A stretch of 64,000 nucleotides of DNA from Gari tellinella (GCA_922989275.2 OV277868.1:49474216-49538215), one strand, 5' to 3'. Shown: positions 1 through 10,755, numbered from the stretch's first letter. A program made the numbers and translations. Notes: generated from the letters alone by a model not told the origin.

Positions 1-332
1 CCATAATACTTGTATGCATCTGTATAATGTACATGTATAGCTAAAATCCACTACATGTGCATACATGTTTATTATATATCTCTGTATAGCAAAATTGCAC
101 TATTTCATCATTTAAAGTCCAAAAAATTTCCGCCGCAGCGCAGGAGGGGACACCCCTCCCGCACCTTCCCCATTGTTCTATTGCCACATGTATAACCTTT
201 GTCTTTACAGACTTATATGCTGAATACATTAAAAGTGCTTATGGACCTATAAGACTTCGAATATGATGAAAAGACACCTAGAAATGTTAACAATCCCCTC
301 GCCGAAGTTGCGGGTCCGCACTTTGTTTGCAC

Positions 333-388
333 CCTGCCCTTTTTTGGTGCCCCCCTGCCCCTTTTTGGTGCCCCCCTGCCCTTTTTGA
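333..388 (+). repeat. Short tandem repeat, ~23-bp unit
   Basis: Two and a half units of CTGCCC(C/T)TTTTTGGTGCCCC. Confidence 0.85.
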
Positions 389-487
389 GAGTCTGGCTAA
401 AACACTAGGTCATAATAGGGAGGTTTTACTGTCATTAGATTTCTGTTTTTTAATGTACATCTTTCTTAAATATGTGATAAGTTCAAC

Positions 488-530
488 TATTTTATCTTGA
501 CTTTACTTACAGCATATTTCACACCATTAA
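488..530 (-). pseudogene. Duplicated 3' end and splice donor of CPR exon 4
   Basis: These 43 bases match 792-834 (the exon's last 20 coding bases, the donor gtaagtaaag and adjacent intron) with three mismatches. On the minus strand the copy therefore supplies a second, decoy donor about 300 bases inside the intron. An M1 MITE (531-774) separates the copies. The copy ends exactly at the TTAA target of the MITE, and the true exon also holds a TTAA at the equivalent place. Confidence 0.85.
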
Positions 531-774
531 CCCTTTACCCCATAACCTGTTTGTAGTATTGAAAATAGGTGACTGCTTAAAGCAGGTTGAAAGTAAAGAA
601 GAATGCGCCCTAAGGTGCATTCTGTTTTACTTTCAGCCTGCTTTAAGATACCACCTGCTAGTATTAAGAAAATATTCCTTCTGATACATATTCATGACTG
701 TATAGATTGGAATTATTTTCTTCCGCGGAGGATTAAACGGAATGCGCTAAAAGGTGCTTCTATAAGGTAAACGG
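531..774 (-). mobile_element. M1 MITE copy 1
   Basis: TTAA is seen on both sides (527-530, 775-778), with the central hairpin GGTTGAAAGTAAAG... and its complement. It sits between the two copies of the CPR exon-4 end. Confidence 0.85.
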
Positions 775-814
775 TTAATGGGGGTATAGAGAATTTTATC
801 TTGGCTTTACTTAC

Positions 815-964
815 AGCATATTTCACCCCATTAAGCTCCACATCCCCCGCCTGTAGCCACTCATAGAACTCCTGGGCATTGTCTGTAGGATCACCCTCAC
901 CATAGGTCGCCACACAAAATATAGCCAGCCCATTATCAATCTCTGACAGCTTCCCCAAGTCCTC
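815..964 (-). CDS. POR: NADPH-cytochrome P450 reductase, fourth coding exon
   Basis: This 150-base, phase 0-0 exon encodes 50 residues (115-164), including [20 protein letters not shown] and [10 protein letters not shown]. The [11 protein letters not shown] loop contacts the FMN isoalloxazine ring and is diagnostic of CPR. It ends GVKYA with donor gtaagtaaag; the family continues V-F-G-L in the next exon. I found no such sequence in bases 1-814, so the remaining roughly three quarters of the protein (rest of FMN, linker, FAD and NADPH domains) must lie off the left edge. The exon is bracketed by partial copies of itself: its 3' end plus donor at 488-530, and part of its 5' half at about 978-1024. 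The intact reading frame and both splice sites argue that the gene is functional. Confidence 0.93.
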
Positions 965-977
965 CTGTATTATAATA

Positions 978-1024
978 AACACAAAATATAGCCAAAATAG
1001 CTGGTTCATTATCAATCTCTGACA
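978..1024 (-). pseudogene. Partial copy of the 5' half of CPR exon 4
   Basis: The block repeats bases 910-950 of the exon (coding SEIDNG...AIFCV), with an inserted stretch of about 14 bases. It lies immediately upstream of the real acceptor in the transcribed direction. It has no convincing acceptor of its own and is read as a decayed local duplication. Confidence 0.7.
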
Positions 1025-1178
1025 GTTTGTGCAGATCGTGGTTCTGAAGATGGCCTCAGCTGACCATGGTTGAAAAATAAAAATGTCATTATTTATTTAT
1101 GTAGTGATATGTAGAAACTTAAATAATATAACGTACAATCATGTACCTGATTTTTTTGTTCAAATACACATTATAGCT

Positions 1179-1338
1179 TTTACCTACTACTCCATATATC
1201 TGCTTTTATTCCCCAATTGAAGAAAATGGTTCCACTGTATACATGTCATGAATATGCACTATATGATAAAGAAGGCTGAACGTAACAAAGAATGCACCTT
1301 TTAAGGCATATTCTGCATTACTTTCAACCTGCTGTAAG
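1179..1338 (+). mobile_element. M1 MITE copy 2, left part
   Basis: A degraded copy split by the 1.6-kb CAGGG element; its right part continues at 2954-3001 (TGTCTTCAAAACTAGGAACT). Confidence 0.75.
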
Positions 1339-2947
1339 CAGGGTTCCCGCTGGGCATCGCCAACGGCGCCATTTGCGCAAAAAAAATAATTCTGGCGACA
1401 GAAATTTCGAATCGACGAAAGTGTCTGGCGCCGAGAAATTTCGGAATTGTCGCCGTATAATAGTACAGTTTATTTTCTCGCCGACTCTAAAAATCTTAAA
1501 ATTGGCTTCAGAGTTCGGCTAATCCATACACACGCTTAGCCTATCACCAAACGCTACTGATGCGTGTAAACACATTACGCAATCGTCGATAACGGCATGT
1601 GTAATGGCAGGCTGCCAAACAATGTTTGACCACACGTGCCGAGATTGCTTTTAATGTGTTGTAGATCTAATTGGTTATCAAAATAAGTGATTGACAGGTT
1701 CGCCCCGAATCGGAGACCTTTTCAACGACAATTTTTAGAAGCGGTGATGCGAAGGATAAAGATCTATGTCGCCGATACGGGTCGGATTAAAATCAGATAA
1801 TTATCCGTAAGTTCTGGACAAACACACATTTTATATGAAAGCTGATCAGAATTTATCATTCATGAATTGATTTCCACCACAAAAAACTTTGTATATTCAC
1901 GTAACAGCAAAATACTTCGAAAATGATACCGTTACAAAATGACGGGGCGCCGTAACATTTGCTACGAGAACTGCGTATATTTTGTTAGTCTAAAAAGCAT
2001 TCCCCAGCGCCGTTTTCTAACAATAAATTAAAATTAAACATTGGACCTAAATTCTTCTGTTTGTTACATACGATTTGTGCAAATGTATAATTATTAAGTT
2101 AGGTTTTACAACCAATTACGCTCGTAAAATTGAGTTGCAATCAGTTTTCGCGGTAGAAAATTAAGACGCGTTATTTCGTTGTTAAAACCACACCCACTTT
2201 ATGGCGCTAGTAAATATCGTCTGCAGAATTTGTCGTCTGCAACAATTCTCTGAGTTAATTTTTGTGCATTTTTTTTCTCAGAAAATATCAGTGTCAAACA
2301 GTTTGTATCTATATAAGATGATGCGCGTCTCATCTTGATCCATACTGTTTGCATAATTTAATGAATAACAGATTGTTAAGTTGCTTACTCTTTCTAGATC
2401 TACTCCATAGATAGAAATCTAGACCATTTGAACTACTTCATTTATTCTCTCAAGAAAATAGATATAGTTCCAGTTTACCTTTACTAGATCTAGTCATGAA
2501 TGAATAATATATATAAGAACCATAAGAAATAGAATCTAGTTCTTATATCCTAGCAGATGTAAGATCTAGCTTAAAGCAGGCTTAAACTTTTACTGAAGCA
2601 GAATGCTCCTGAAGAGTATTCTGCTTAATTTTCAGCCTAGATGCTAGAATCAGTATTATAAAAAGTATATCTCTGGGTGAAAATTGTCTCTGTCTTAGTG
2701 GTCTATAGACTTATCTAGATTCACTGATTTAAAAAAAATGGCGAAAAAAGCTCCCTATTTGGCACCCCAATCCCCCTATTAAAATGACAAAATCTCCCTA
2801 TTTGGGTCCAAGAAAATATCACATGTATGTATAACATACATAAAAAAATGGCGAAAAATTTGGCTCCAAAAATATTATTTTGGCGCAAACTTTTTTCATT
2901 TGGCGCAAGTGCTGGCGCAAGAAAATTTTAAGCCAGGGTGAACCCTG
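1339..2947. mobile_element. 1.6-kb non-autonomous hAT-like transposon
   Basis: Termini CAGGGTTCCCGCTGG and CCAGGGTGAACCCTG are imperfect inverted repeats, with a 6-base target duplication TGTAAG (1333-1338, 2948-2953). It interrupts an M1 MITE, so the empty site can be reconstructed from other M1 copies. There is no transposase frame. It contains an M2 copy (~2203-2362) and an M1 hairpin fragment (~2569-2640). Confidence 0.75.
2203..2362. mobile_element. M2 MITE, degraded, inside the hAT-like element
   Basis: TCGTCTGCAAC, GTGTCAAACAGTTTG and the paired CATACTGTTTGCAT arm are recognisable. Confidence 0.65.
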
Positions 2948-3050
2948 TGTAAGTGTTCACCTGTCTTCAAAACTAGGAACTGGCTATAGGGTAATTCTAA
3001 TGCTTGAGAAATATCAATATAAAGGTCAAACAGTCAAGATCCTCATCTGG

Positions 3051-3290
3051 GGCCCGTTTCATAAAATTTCGTTGACAAATGTTGTCGTAAGTCAGATTAT
3101 AAAAGTTTCAATTATTATTTATTTCTCCATCTAATCCTGTCTTGTGACAACTCTTTGGAATCGTCCTGAAAAGACGATTCCAAAGAGATGTCACAAGACA
3201 GGATTGGATAGAGAAATCAGAAATTGAATGTATCTTAAAGTTTTGACTTACGACTGTTTTTTGTCGTACAAAGCTTTATGAAACAGACCC
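3051..3290. mobile_element. F8 hairpin element, copy a
   Basis: Ends GGCCCGTTTCATAAAA / TTTATGAAACAGACCC. The inner arms ATCCTGTCTTGTGACAACTC and complement pair around GATTCCAAAGAG, so the whole 240 bp folds on itself. Confidence 0.8.
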
Positions 3291-3511
3291 CAGTCTCTGA
3301 TTTCTTGAGTGTCTGATCTGGTTCAAATGCAAATGGTGTGATATTTGGCTAAAGTAAACAAGTATCATTTGTAAAACTGGCAATTCTTTGTCGACTAATG
3401 GCAATATTTTTTTGTTGAAAAGACAGCTCAACAATTCAACCTTAATTTGGTTACAATTATGAATCAGATTGTGATATTGTAGAAACTAAGAATGGTTGAC
3501 ATTGCCATTAC

Positions 3512-3640
3512 CATTTCACATTCTTCAGGATCAGCAACCATTCCCTTCATTCCATAACCAGCACAGTCCTTGGCCAATCGTCCAGCAAACTCCTCCGCTG
3601 TGCCTGTCTGGGAGCCGTAAAACACAACTACATTCCGGCT
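3512..3640 (-). CDS. POR: NADPH-cytochrome P450 reductase, third coding exon (FMN P-loop)
   Basis: This 129-base, phase 0-0 exon encodes 43 residues (72-114) starting SRNVVVFYGSQTGTAEEFAG. YGSQTGTAEEFA is the FMN phosphate-binding loop of the flavodoxin-like domain of CPR and related diflavin reductases. It continues through YGMKGMVADPEECEM, the end of the second strand-helix unit. The acceptor is ctatttacag and the donor is ATG|gtaatgg. Diflavin relatives such as nitric oxide synthase or methionine synthase reductase also have this loop, but the anchor exon and the next exon fit microsomal CPR best. A complete M1 MITE lies 54 bases beyond the acceptor side, at 3694-3956. Confidence 0.93.
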
Positions 3641-3693
3641 CTGTAAATAGACAAGTGCAGGAATTAATACCTGATAGGTCGTAGTAATCTTTA

Positions 3694-3956
3694 TTAACCA
3701 TTACTGCATAGAGATACACATATTTTTACGCCTTTAATTTATTCATCCACAGAAGAAAACAGTTCTTATTTATACTGTCATTAATATATATCTTAAGAAA
3801 TATTTGCGATATTCTAGCAGATTATACTTTAAAGTTTAAAACAGGCTGAAGATAAAGCAGAATGTACCTTACTGCAAATTCTGCTTAACTTTCAACCTGC
3901 TTTAAGTGGTAACCCATCTTGAATACAAGAAACAGGCTATGGGGTAAAAGGGTTAA
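3694..3956 (+). mobile_element. M1 MITE copy 4
   Basis: TTAA-bounded, in the CPR intron 54 bases beyond exon 3. It has TTTTTACGCCTTTAATTTAT, a hairpin and CAGGCTATGGGGTAAAAGGG. The hairpin loop side is partly decayed. Confidence 0.85.
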
Positions 3957-4244
3957 CAAAACTAAAACTACAGGCACTTGATTCATATCCTTAGATATGT
4001 CTCTTTGCCGTGATCTTTTTATGGGCTCTTTTCTTATAGGATCTGTCTGTCTCTTTTGTGGGGAAAGTTTTCCTTTTTCATTGGCCAATGTAATAGTTCA
4101 GATGATATACAAAAGCCTGCAGCTGCTTAACCTTTAAGCTTTAAGACATCATCTCATTCTGTTAGGATGCAGGAAAGTTTTCTGCTGTGCTTTATCAGGA
4201 AAGTGTGGTATGTGCTAGCAGCTATGAGGAAAAGGTTAAAATCT

Positions 4245-4493
4245 TTAACCCATCACACCATAAACACGCCTTTTTACGCCTTTGAATTATTCCTAAACTG
4301 ATAGTTCCACTTTATACATTCGTGATTATGTATCATCCGAAATATTTTCTATATTCTAGCAGATGATAGCTTAAAGCAGGTTGAAAGTAAAGCAGAATGC
4401 GCCTCAAGGCGCATTCTGCTTTACTTTCAACCTGCTTTATTAAGTAATCAGCTATCTTCCATACATGAAACAAGCTATGGGATAATGGGATAA
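4245..4493 (+). mobile_element. M1 MITE copy 5
   Basis: Full-length, with a near-perfect central palindrome spanning about 4371-4440 (GCAGAATGCGCC / GGCGCATTCTGC). Confidence 0.85.
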
Positions 4494-4815
4494 GTATTAG
4501 CATTGGTTGAATTCAAGATCTGGTGCACTTGTACCCAAAGTCTAAGACAGTCAGTGGCTAAGGGGCCATCAGTCCATAGACGTACAGTCTTTCCTTGGAT
4601 ACTATAGGTTATCACTATCAGTTAAGGAAGAGAAGCATCCTTCTATTTTCCATAACTATTGGGTGCAGATGTTTAATGTGCACTCAAAAACCATGAATAA
4701 TATTTACACATGATCAACAGACCTCACAATAGGCTTGAAAAAATCAAGATAGACAAATATCAGTAAAGATATCACACCTCCATGCTGGAAATTTGTTCAA
4801 TATAACTGCTTGATA

Positions 4816-5042
4816 TTAACTCTTTGCATGCTGGGTAATTTTTTCGTCTGCCAAAATTGTTGTCTGCAACTGTTCTAAAAATAGATTTTTCAAATTTTCT
4901 TTTCAAAACAGCCTGGTCAGAGTGTCAAACAGTTTGGATCCTGATGAGACGTCGCGTTACGTGGCGTCTCATCAGGATCCGAACTGTTTGCAAAGGTTAT
5001 CACTGTGGCACATATATCCACAGCTAGCATGGTAAGAATTAA
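4816..5042. mobile_element. M2 MITE copy a
   Basis: TTAA-bounded (4816-4819, 5039-5042), ends TTAACTCTTTGCATGCT and its complement. The central hairpin GTTTGGATCCTGATGAGACG pairs with CGTCTCATCAGGATCCGAAC. Confidence 0.88.
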
Positions 5043-5246
5043 GTTATTGAACTGCTGGTTGGTGAATTTTAGCTGTACTGAAGTGAGTGATTTGTTGGTT
5101 CATAGGAAAGAGTTTATAATTGTACCTACATACACCCTGCTTTGATATTAACACTTTCTATGCTGAACATTTTACAAAAACTAAAAATCCAACTTTTAAA
5201 CAATGCCTAATCTCTGTTAATTTAATGGCTGTTTTAAGAATTTATT

Positions 5247-6033
5247 TCAACCCATTACCCCATGACCTGCTTCTAGTTTAGATTAGATAGGTGAACACTT
5301 AAAGCAGGTTTAAAGTAAAGCAGAATGTGCCTTAAAGCGACTCGCAACCAGATGGTGCATTAAAAATAGTAATTTGTAAATATGTGTCAAACGCTTATAT
5401 AAATGGTAAAGAATTAGTTTAGGATAAGAAATTCTGTTTAAAAAAATGTATTTCAATAAAAAAAAATATTGGTCTCTGGTGGGATTCGAACCCGGGGCCC
5501 GGCATTGGCGGACAGAAGGCAAAATAGGGGAAACCGCTTAGACCAATGCACCACGGAACTATCCGTTTATCTCGGATCGATTTAACGTATTTCAATGTGT
5601 AGCGATCGAAAGTGCATACAACTTCGTAATTCGGCTCGGGTTTATGTCTGAGCCCGTGTAGAGAAGCAACAACAACAACTATACCGTCTACTAGTCGGTA
5701 TAGAAAAACGATGGAAAATATCTAAAAATCTAAGATTCGGTGACGATTCTTGAGACTGTTTTTGGACTGATCATATTTTTTTAATGTCAGAAGCCATATA
5801 ATGCCACAAATTTGCTTTTATTTGAGTATTTTATTTTATTTTGACAAGTACACCATCCGGTTGCGAGTCCCTTTAAGGCACATTCTGCTTTACTTTCAGC
5901 CTGCTTTAAGCTCTGCTAGGACATAGAACATACTTCTTATGACGTATCATGACTGTATAAAGTGGAACTATTTTCTGCAGTGGAGGAAAACATTTAAAGC
6001 TTCAAAAGGTGTAATTATGGGGTAATGAATTAA
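5247..6033 (-). mobile_element. M1 MITE copy 6, host of the tRNA-module element
   Basis: The outer M1 sequence is 5247-5335 and 5873-6033; the hairpin apex TTAA was the insertion target. Confidence 0.88.
5336..5872. mobile_element. TTAA-flanked element carrying a tRNA-like module, copy 1
   Basis: The element is 537 bp with inverted ends (AGCGACTCGCAACC / GGTTGCGAGTCCCT) and TTAA target duplications at 5332-5335 and 5873-5876. It sits in the loop of an M1 hairpin, so the empty site is known from other M1 copies. At 5471-5559 (minus) lies a tRNA-like sequence with A-box TGGTGCATTGG and B-box GGTTCGAATCC. No transposase is present. Confidence 0.85.
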
Positions 6034-6645
6034 ATGTTCAGCAAATAGTGTTAATAAGGGGCCTTCTGATCAGAGTCTACAATGTAGGTGTAAATCTACT
6101 GGTTTAAACACTAGAGAGCGGTTGAAATGAAAGAGAGAAGTGAATATTTAAAATATGCATGAGTAAGCATATACACTAAAGTGCATAGAGTGTTCACCTT
6201 TACAATGCTGGGATTTCATATACAGAATATTTCGTTTTTGAAAAAAGATTAGATGTTTATATTTGATGAATGATGAATACTCGTATTAAAATGAAATTTA
6301 ATTGCCCAGACACATATTTGAAGGTTTCTTAAATAGCCCTCTATGGATAATTCAGTCTTAACTGTTTGCATTAGACTATATTTACATATACTTGCTTCCT
6401 ACACAGTAAGAAATTATTAATTCAGAATAATACCAGTAATGAGTTCAGTAAAGAAAACGATAGCCGTCGATAGCCATCAATTGCAAGTTGGCTACCTGGT
6501 AATTTGAAATACTCTGCACGCTGCACAAACCGCTAACCTAATCCGCAAACAGTGGCAACCCACTGCCGCGAATACATACGAGGTGTTGGATACCTTTAAC
6601 ATACAGAACTGCCTTGACCAGTTTAGAACAGAAAAAGACAGACTC
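6034..6645. other. CPR intron without recognised feature
   Basis: Unique-looking AT-rich intron sequence; nothing supported. Confidence 0.4.
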
Positions 6646-6763
6646 TTTAACCCAATAACCCATAGATACACATTTTTACACCTCTAATTTATTCCTCCTC
6701 CAAAGAAATAGTAACACTTTACATAGTTATGGGTATTAATCATAAGAAACATTTTCGTTATCC
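6646..6763 (+). mobile_element. M1 MITE, left half, broken by retroelement
   Basis: AACCCAATAACCCATAGATA and the CTCTAATTTATTCC block are present; the right remainder is at about 7467-7530. Confidence 0.65.
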
Positions 6764-7466
6764 TATTATTATTATTATTATTATACCAGATTTATATAGC
6801 GCTCTTTTCACACAGGGGTAGTGCGTTCAAAAGCGCTTCACATGAAGTTACACAAATGTACCTACAAACAAGAAAAGACAAAATAACTACAATATGATCT
6901 AAAATAAACATGAATAAACATATAAAAGACAGCTCCCAAAATGGCGATCACATTACTCGCATCAATCAGCAATGAAGCAACCGGCTTCTGATTGTCAACC
7001 GATAGAAACAATAGTAGAGCGCCCAAATGCAGGCCGCCAGGAAAAGACAAATAACAACTATTAGATATAAAATAAACATAATAAACGTACAAAAGACAGC
7101 CCCCAAAATGGCGATCACGTTACCCCATCAATCAAGAGCAACGAAGCAAATGGCTTCTTTATGCGGACTGATAGAAATAACAGTATAGAGCGCCCAATGA
7201 AGGCCACTAAACATACAGAAGACAGCCCCAAAAACGGCGTTTGCACTACCTCAACAATTGAGAGCAACGAAGCAAATGGCTTCTTTATGCCGACTGATAG
7301 AAATAATAGCAGAACGCCCAATGCAGGCCGCCCAATGTAACATAACTAGGAAAAATAGCATGCGACAATAACTAAAATTTCTATAAGAGACCGAAAACCA
7401 GATAATACTCCAGAAACTCCCATTTGGACCCACAACATCTACAGCAAGAACAAATTGATGATACAA
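6764..7466 (-). mobile_element. Retroelement with GCGCTATATAAAT end and internal tandem units
   Basis: On the minus strand it ends CATGTGAAGCGCTTTTGAAC...GAAAAGAGCGCTATATAAAT then (ATA)n, a 3'-end type shared by several LINE/SINE families. Upstream are about four diverged units containing CGCCATTTTGGGGGCTGTC-like and GGCGGCCTGCATTGGGCG-like blocks. It interrupts an M1 copy (6646-6763 plus ~7467-7530). Confidence 0.7.
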
Positions 7467-7622
7467 TTATGTGATGATAGCTTACCTAAAGCAGGCAGTA
7501 ACGGCAAAAAAGAATATCCTCAATGAGAATGTTTAAATTTATGTGATACCCTTCTTCAGGGTTCACTTACTTCCCTTGAGGAAGCTATTAGTTCATACCC
7601 TCATGAACCATGAAAGAAAGTA

Positions 7623-7964
7623 CAGTGTTCCCTCCCTACAACGACTCCCTCCTTACAATGACCCTTGCCGCTGTTCCCCAAACAAGACAATTATGTCTAA
7701 AGCATTTACTGCTGTGAAATCCTCTACTTAAAATTGTTGTCTGCTGTTTTTCTCAAAGTTACAAGTTGGTCAATTTGATAGAAGATATAACATAATTAAG
7801 AGTGGCAAACAGCTTGAATTAAGATCAGACGCTGTATAATGCTGTGTCTGATCTGGATTCAAGCTGTTTGCTAACATAAGCCAATCTCCCTTCCTGTAAC
7901 GACTCCCTCCGAACGACGCACATCTTTGTCTCCCATTGGGTGTCATTGTAGAGAGGGAGGGCTG
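7623..7964. mobile_element. M3 MITE copy a
   Basis: TA target duplications (7621-7622, 7965-7966); ends CAGTGTTCCCTCCCTACAAC and complement. It contains an M2-type hairpin core (CAAACAGCTTGAATTAAGAT and partner). It abuts M1 copy 7. Confidence 0.85.
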
Positions 7965-7975
7965 TAATATATTTC

Positions 7976-8224
7976 TTAACCATTACCCCATAAAAACACA
8001 TTTTTACGCCTTTAATTTATTCATCTACTGAAGAAAATAGTTCAATTTGATAGTCATTAAAATATATCATAATAAATATTTTTTATATCCGAGCAGATGA
8101 TAGCTTAAAGCAGGCTGAAAGTAAAGCAGAATATGTCCTAAGGCACATTCTGCTTTACTTTCAACCTGCTTTAAGTTGTCATCTATCTTTAAAATGAGAA
8201 ACAGGCCATGGGGTAAGGGGTTAA
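7976..8224 (+). mobile_element. M1 MITE copy 7
   Basis: Full-length, TTAA at both ends, with a near-perfect hairpin spanning about 8105-8172. Confidence 0.88.
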
Positions 8225-8769
8225 ATGAACTTATTACACCTCCCTTTGAGTTACAATGTTAATTTCCCATAGATCTACAGTTAACATTTTGCATGTCTTT
8301 TACATCTATCCAAAATTATACTGTCACTCTTTAGGATATTCTTTTTATGACGTCACTCTAAAGGACATTACTTTTTTTCTCCGTCCGAAAACGTACTGTC
8401 AGCATTGACATGACTTTCGCTATTGGCGATATTAGAACGTTTTAAAAAGTGGTAACTTCTAATCAACTTTTGGCATTTTCTGTACAAGTTGCTTCTTTTT
8501 GTCCATTCCTAAACGATTTGCAACCATTTCGGAAGAGGATATTTGCCACCTAGACAATGTAAAGACGCTGTTTCTTCAATTTACTTATCATAACGTTCTT
8601 CTATCTTTCATGTAATATAATTATAAACAATGTGACGTCGTAAGACGGCGACGTCATTTCCCGCGCTACGTACATGTATGTCCGCACTAAATTGGTATTC
8701 ACAACACATTTTATAAAATACGAATAAAATGATTCCAAAGCCAGGATTGATAAGCTCAGTGTAATAAAA

Positions 8770-8916
8770 TATATATTAGATGTCAGTTTGCGTGACATTC
8801 AAATTGTCAACCCTCGAAAACAAGAATGTCACCCTCGGCTACGCCTCGGGGTGACATTCTGTTTCTCGGGTTGACAATTTGAATGTCACGCAAACTGCCA
8901 TCTAATATTTATATAT
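8770..8916. repeat. F10 hairpin
   Basis: Arms ATATTAGATGTCAGTTTGCG and complement, with the inner CTCGGCTACGCCTCGGGG apex; about 65 bases per arm, nearly perfect. Confidence 0.75.
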
Positions 8917-9100
8917 TATTACATCACATAATTGTATCTTTAACTCTTAGAATGCTAAATAATGTTGTCTTCAGCAAGACTTTTGTCATTTGTGACTGAT
9001 TTAAAAAAACCCTGATATCTTCTGTTCAGAACCGTGTCAAAGTGACAAAAGCTTAGCAATTTGGATAAAAGCAATTGGTTTAAATGTGCTGGAAAAAAAA

Positions 9101-9245
9101 CTAACCCATTACCCTATAAATTGTTTCTAGTTTTGATGACATGTGAGCACTTAAGCAGATTAACAGTCAAACAGAACGTGCCTGAAGGCACATTCTGTTT
9201 GACTTTCAGCCCCATACTTTAAAATGCATACAGTAAAATCAGACA
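9101..9245 (-). mobile_element. M1 MITE, partial
   Basis: AACCCATTACCCTATAAATT, a hairpin with CAGAACGTGCC / GGCACATTCTG; the right end is eroded. Confidence 0.7.
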
Positions 9246-9324
9246 ATACCTACTAATATGAATGAACATTATAAGCAAGCAAAGGGTTACAGTGATTAAT
9301 GATAAGTTGATAACTCATATACAG

Positions 9325-9480
9325 TGAAGCCTCTTTAAACCAGACATTCTTTGGAAAAGAAAGTAGAGCACAAAAGACAGGTGACTACTTAATGCAGGAT
9401 AAAAGTTAGGCAGAAAGCTCCCAATGCCTTACTTTCATCCTGCATTAAGCTGCCATCTGTTACCAACTGGTTTAGAGAAT
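9325..9480. mobile_element. F5-like MITE remnant
   Basis: TACAGTGAAGCCTCTTTAAA start, with a GACAGGTGACTACTTAATGC core and imperfect hairpin. Confidence 0.55.
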
Positions 9481-9530
9481 GATAATATAGTATCATAAGT
9501 GTATGGTTTAGATCTTGGTTTCACTGTCCA

Positions 9531-9745
9531 GTCAAACTACGATATCTCGAACTCGTTTAACTCCAACTATCTGATAGTTCGACATTATGAACTATCGGCA
9601 TATGAACTGCATCATCTCTTGCTCGGTTAAGTCGACATACCCGCATTTCAAAGTTAAAACGTGGCTTAGCCACGTTTTAACTTTGAAATACGGGTATGTT
9701 CGACAAAACCGACTTCGAGATATCGAAGTTCGACTTTATGTCCTA
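9531..9745. mobile_element. F7 hairpin element, copy a
   Basis: CGATATCTCGAACTCG-type ends surround a perfect inverted pair ATTTCAAAGTTAAAACGTGG / CCACGTTTTAACTTTGAAAT at 9643-9692. Confidence 0.7.
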
Positions 9746-9883
9746 ACTCTGTCAAAAGAGGACTACATGATGTTTTGTAAGATTACTACACATACTGTGA
9801 AGGGTCATAATCCAGTACTATAACCCTACAGTACTAATCTGATATACTGTCAAACTTCTTACTAATGGGGATTTTTCCAGTCT

Positions 9884-10030
9884 TTAACTCTTTAAATGAT
9901 ATGTAATTTCTGTCTGCAACAATTGTCTACAGCTACTGTTTCTTAAATTAATTTCGAATAGGGTCAGCGTGTCAAACAGTTTGGTGGATCTTTGTTAGAC
10001 CTAAAGTTACTCAGCATCTCATCCAAACAT
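9884..10030. mobile_element. M2 MITE, partial (d)
   Basis: TTAACTCTTTAAATGATATG start and GTGTCAAACAGTTTGG; the second hairpin arm is lost. Confidence 0.55.
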
Positions 10031-10533
10031 AAACTTATAATTACAGGAGGTTCCTAAATGCATTACAAATGCACCAATGAAAGCTCTACTTTTTTTCTGA
10101 ATCATATATGCAGACACAGTCACACGTGTCTGTCCTAAAATTCAGAGATTAAACTTTTTGTCGCGTTTTAGTGGTTATAATAGAGAGGTTTTACTGTATT
10201 TCTGTACAAATATCAGGGAGAAAGAGCTAACTTTAAAAGCAGAATGTATTTATTAATAGATTCAATGTCCAAGCTGTACACTGGACATATTAAATAACCA
10301 TGCAATGAACCTACAGAGCCCAGGGTAATGAACTGTTTAACCCACAGAGCCCAGGATAATCAACTCTTTGCATGCCTGAACAAAAATGTCATTTGCTTTA
10401 TTTCTGAGATGGAATCTTTCTTTCCCGACATTTGGTAATAACTTCAATCCTCTGAGCCAAATCCTGATTCTGCATAGCATGATGGGATCAAACGGACCAT
10501 GCCACAATCGAGTAGAAGGGAAGGGAAAAGGGT

Positions 10534-10755
10534 TTAACTGATTTACCCCTGGAACTTTTAATGGACAAATAAAGTTTCCAAGTTTAGTCAATTTTTGACT
10601 ATTTAGGGTTGTTTTCTGCAATATACTGCAAGATAGCAAACAGTGAAAACCCTTCTCCTAGATATCTGATCAGGGTCTACACTGTTGGCTTAGGACTTAC
10701 TAGAATATTCTCTTGTTACCGACAAGAATACTCATGGCTAGGGTTGAATGAGTTG
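10534..10755. mobile_element. F4 MITE, degraded (a)
   Basis: GGAACTTTTAATGGACAAAT, CAAACAGTGAAAACCC and CTGATCAGGGTCTACACTGT mark a decayed F4 copy ending GGGTTGAATGAGTT. Confidence 0.6.

Noticed and set aside
1..814. The next CPR exon (expected V-F-G-L start)
   Set aside because: No matching minus-strand coding sequence could be found in bases 1-814.
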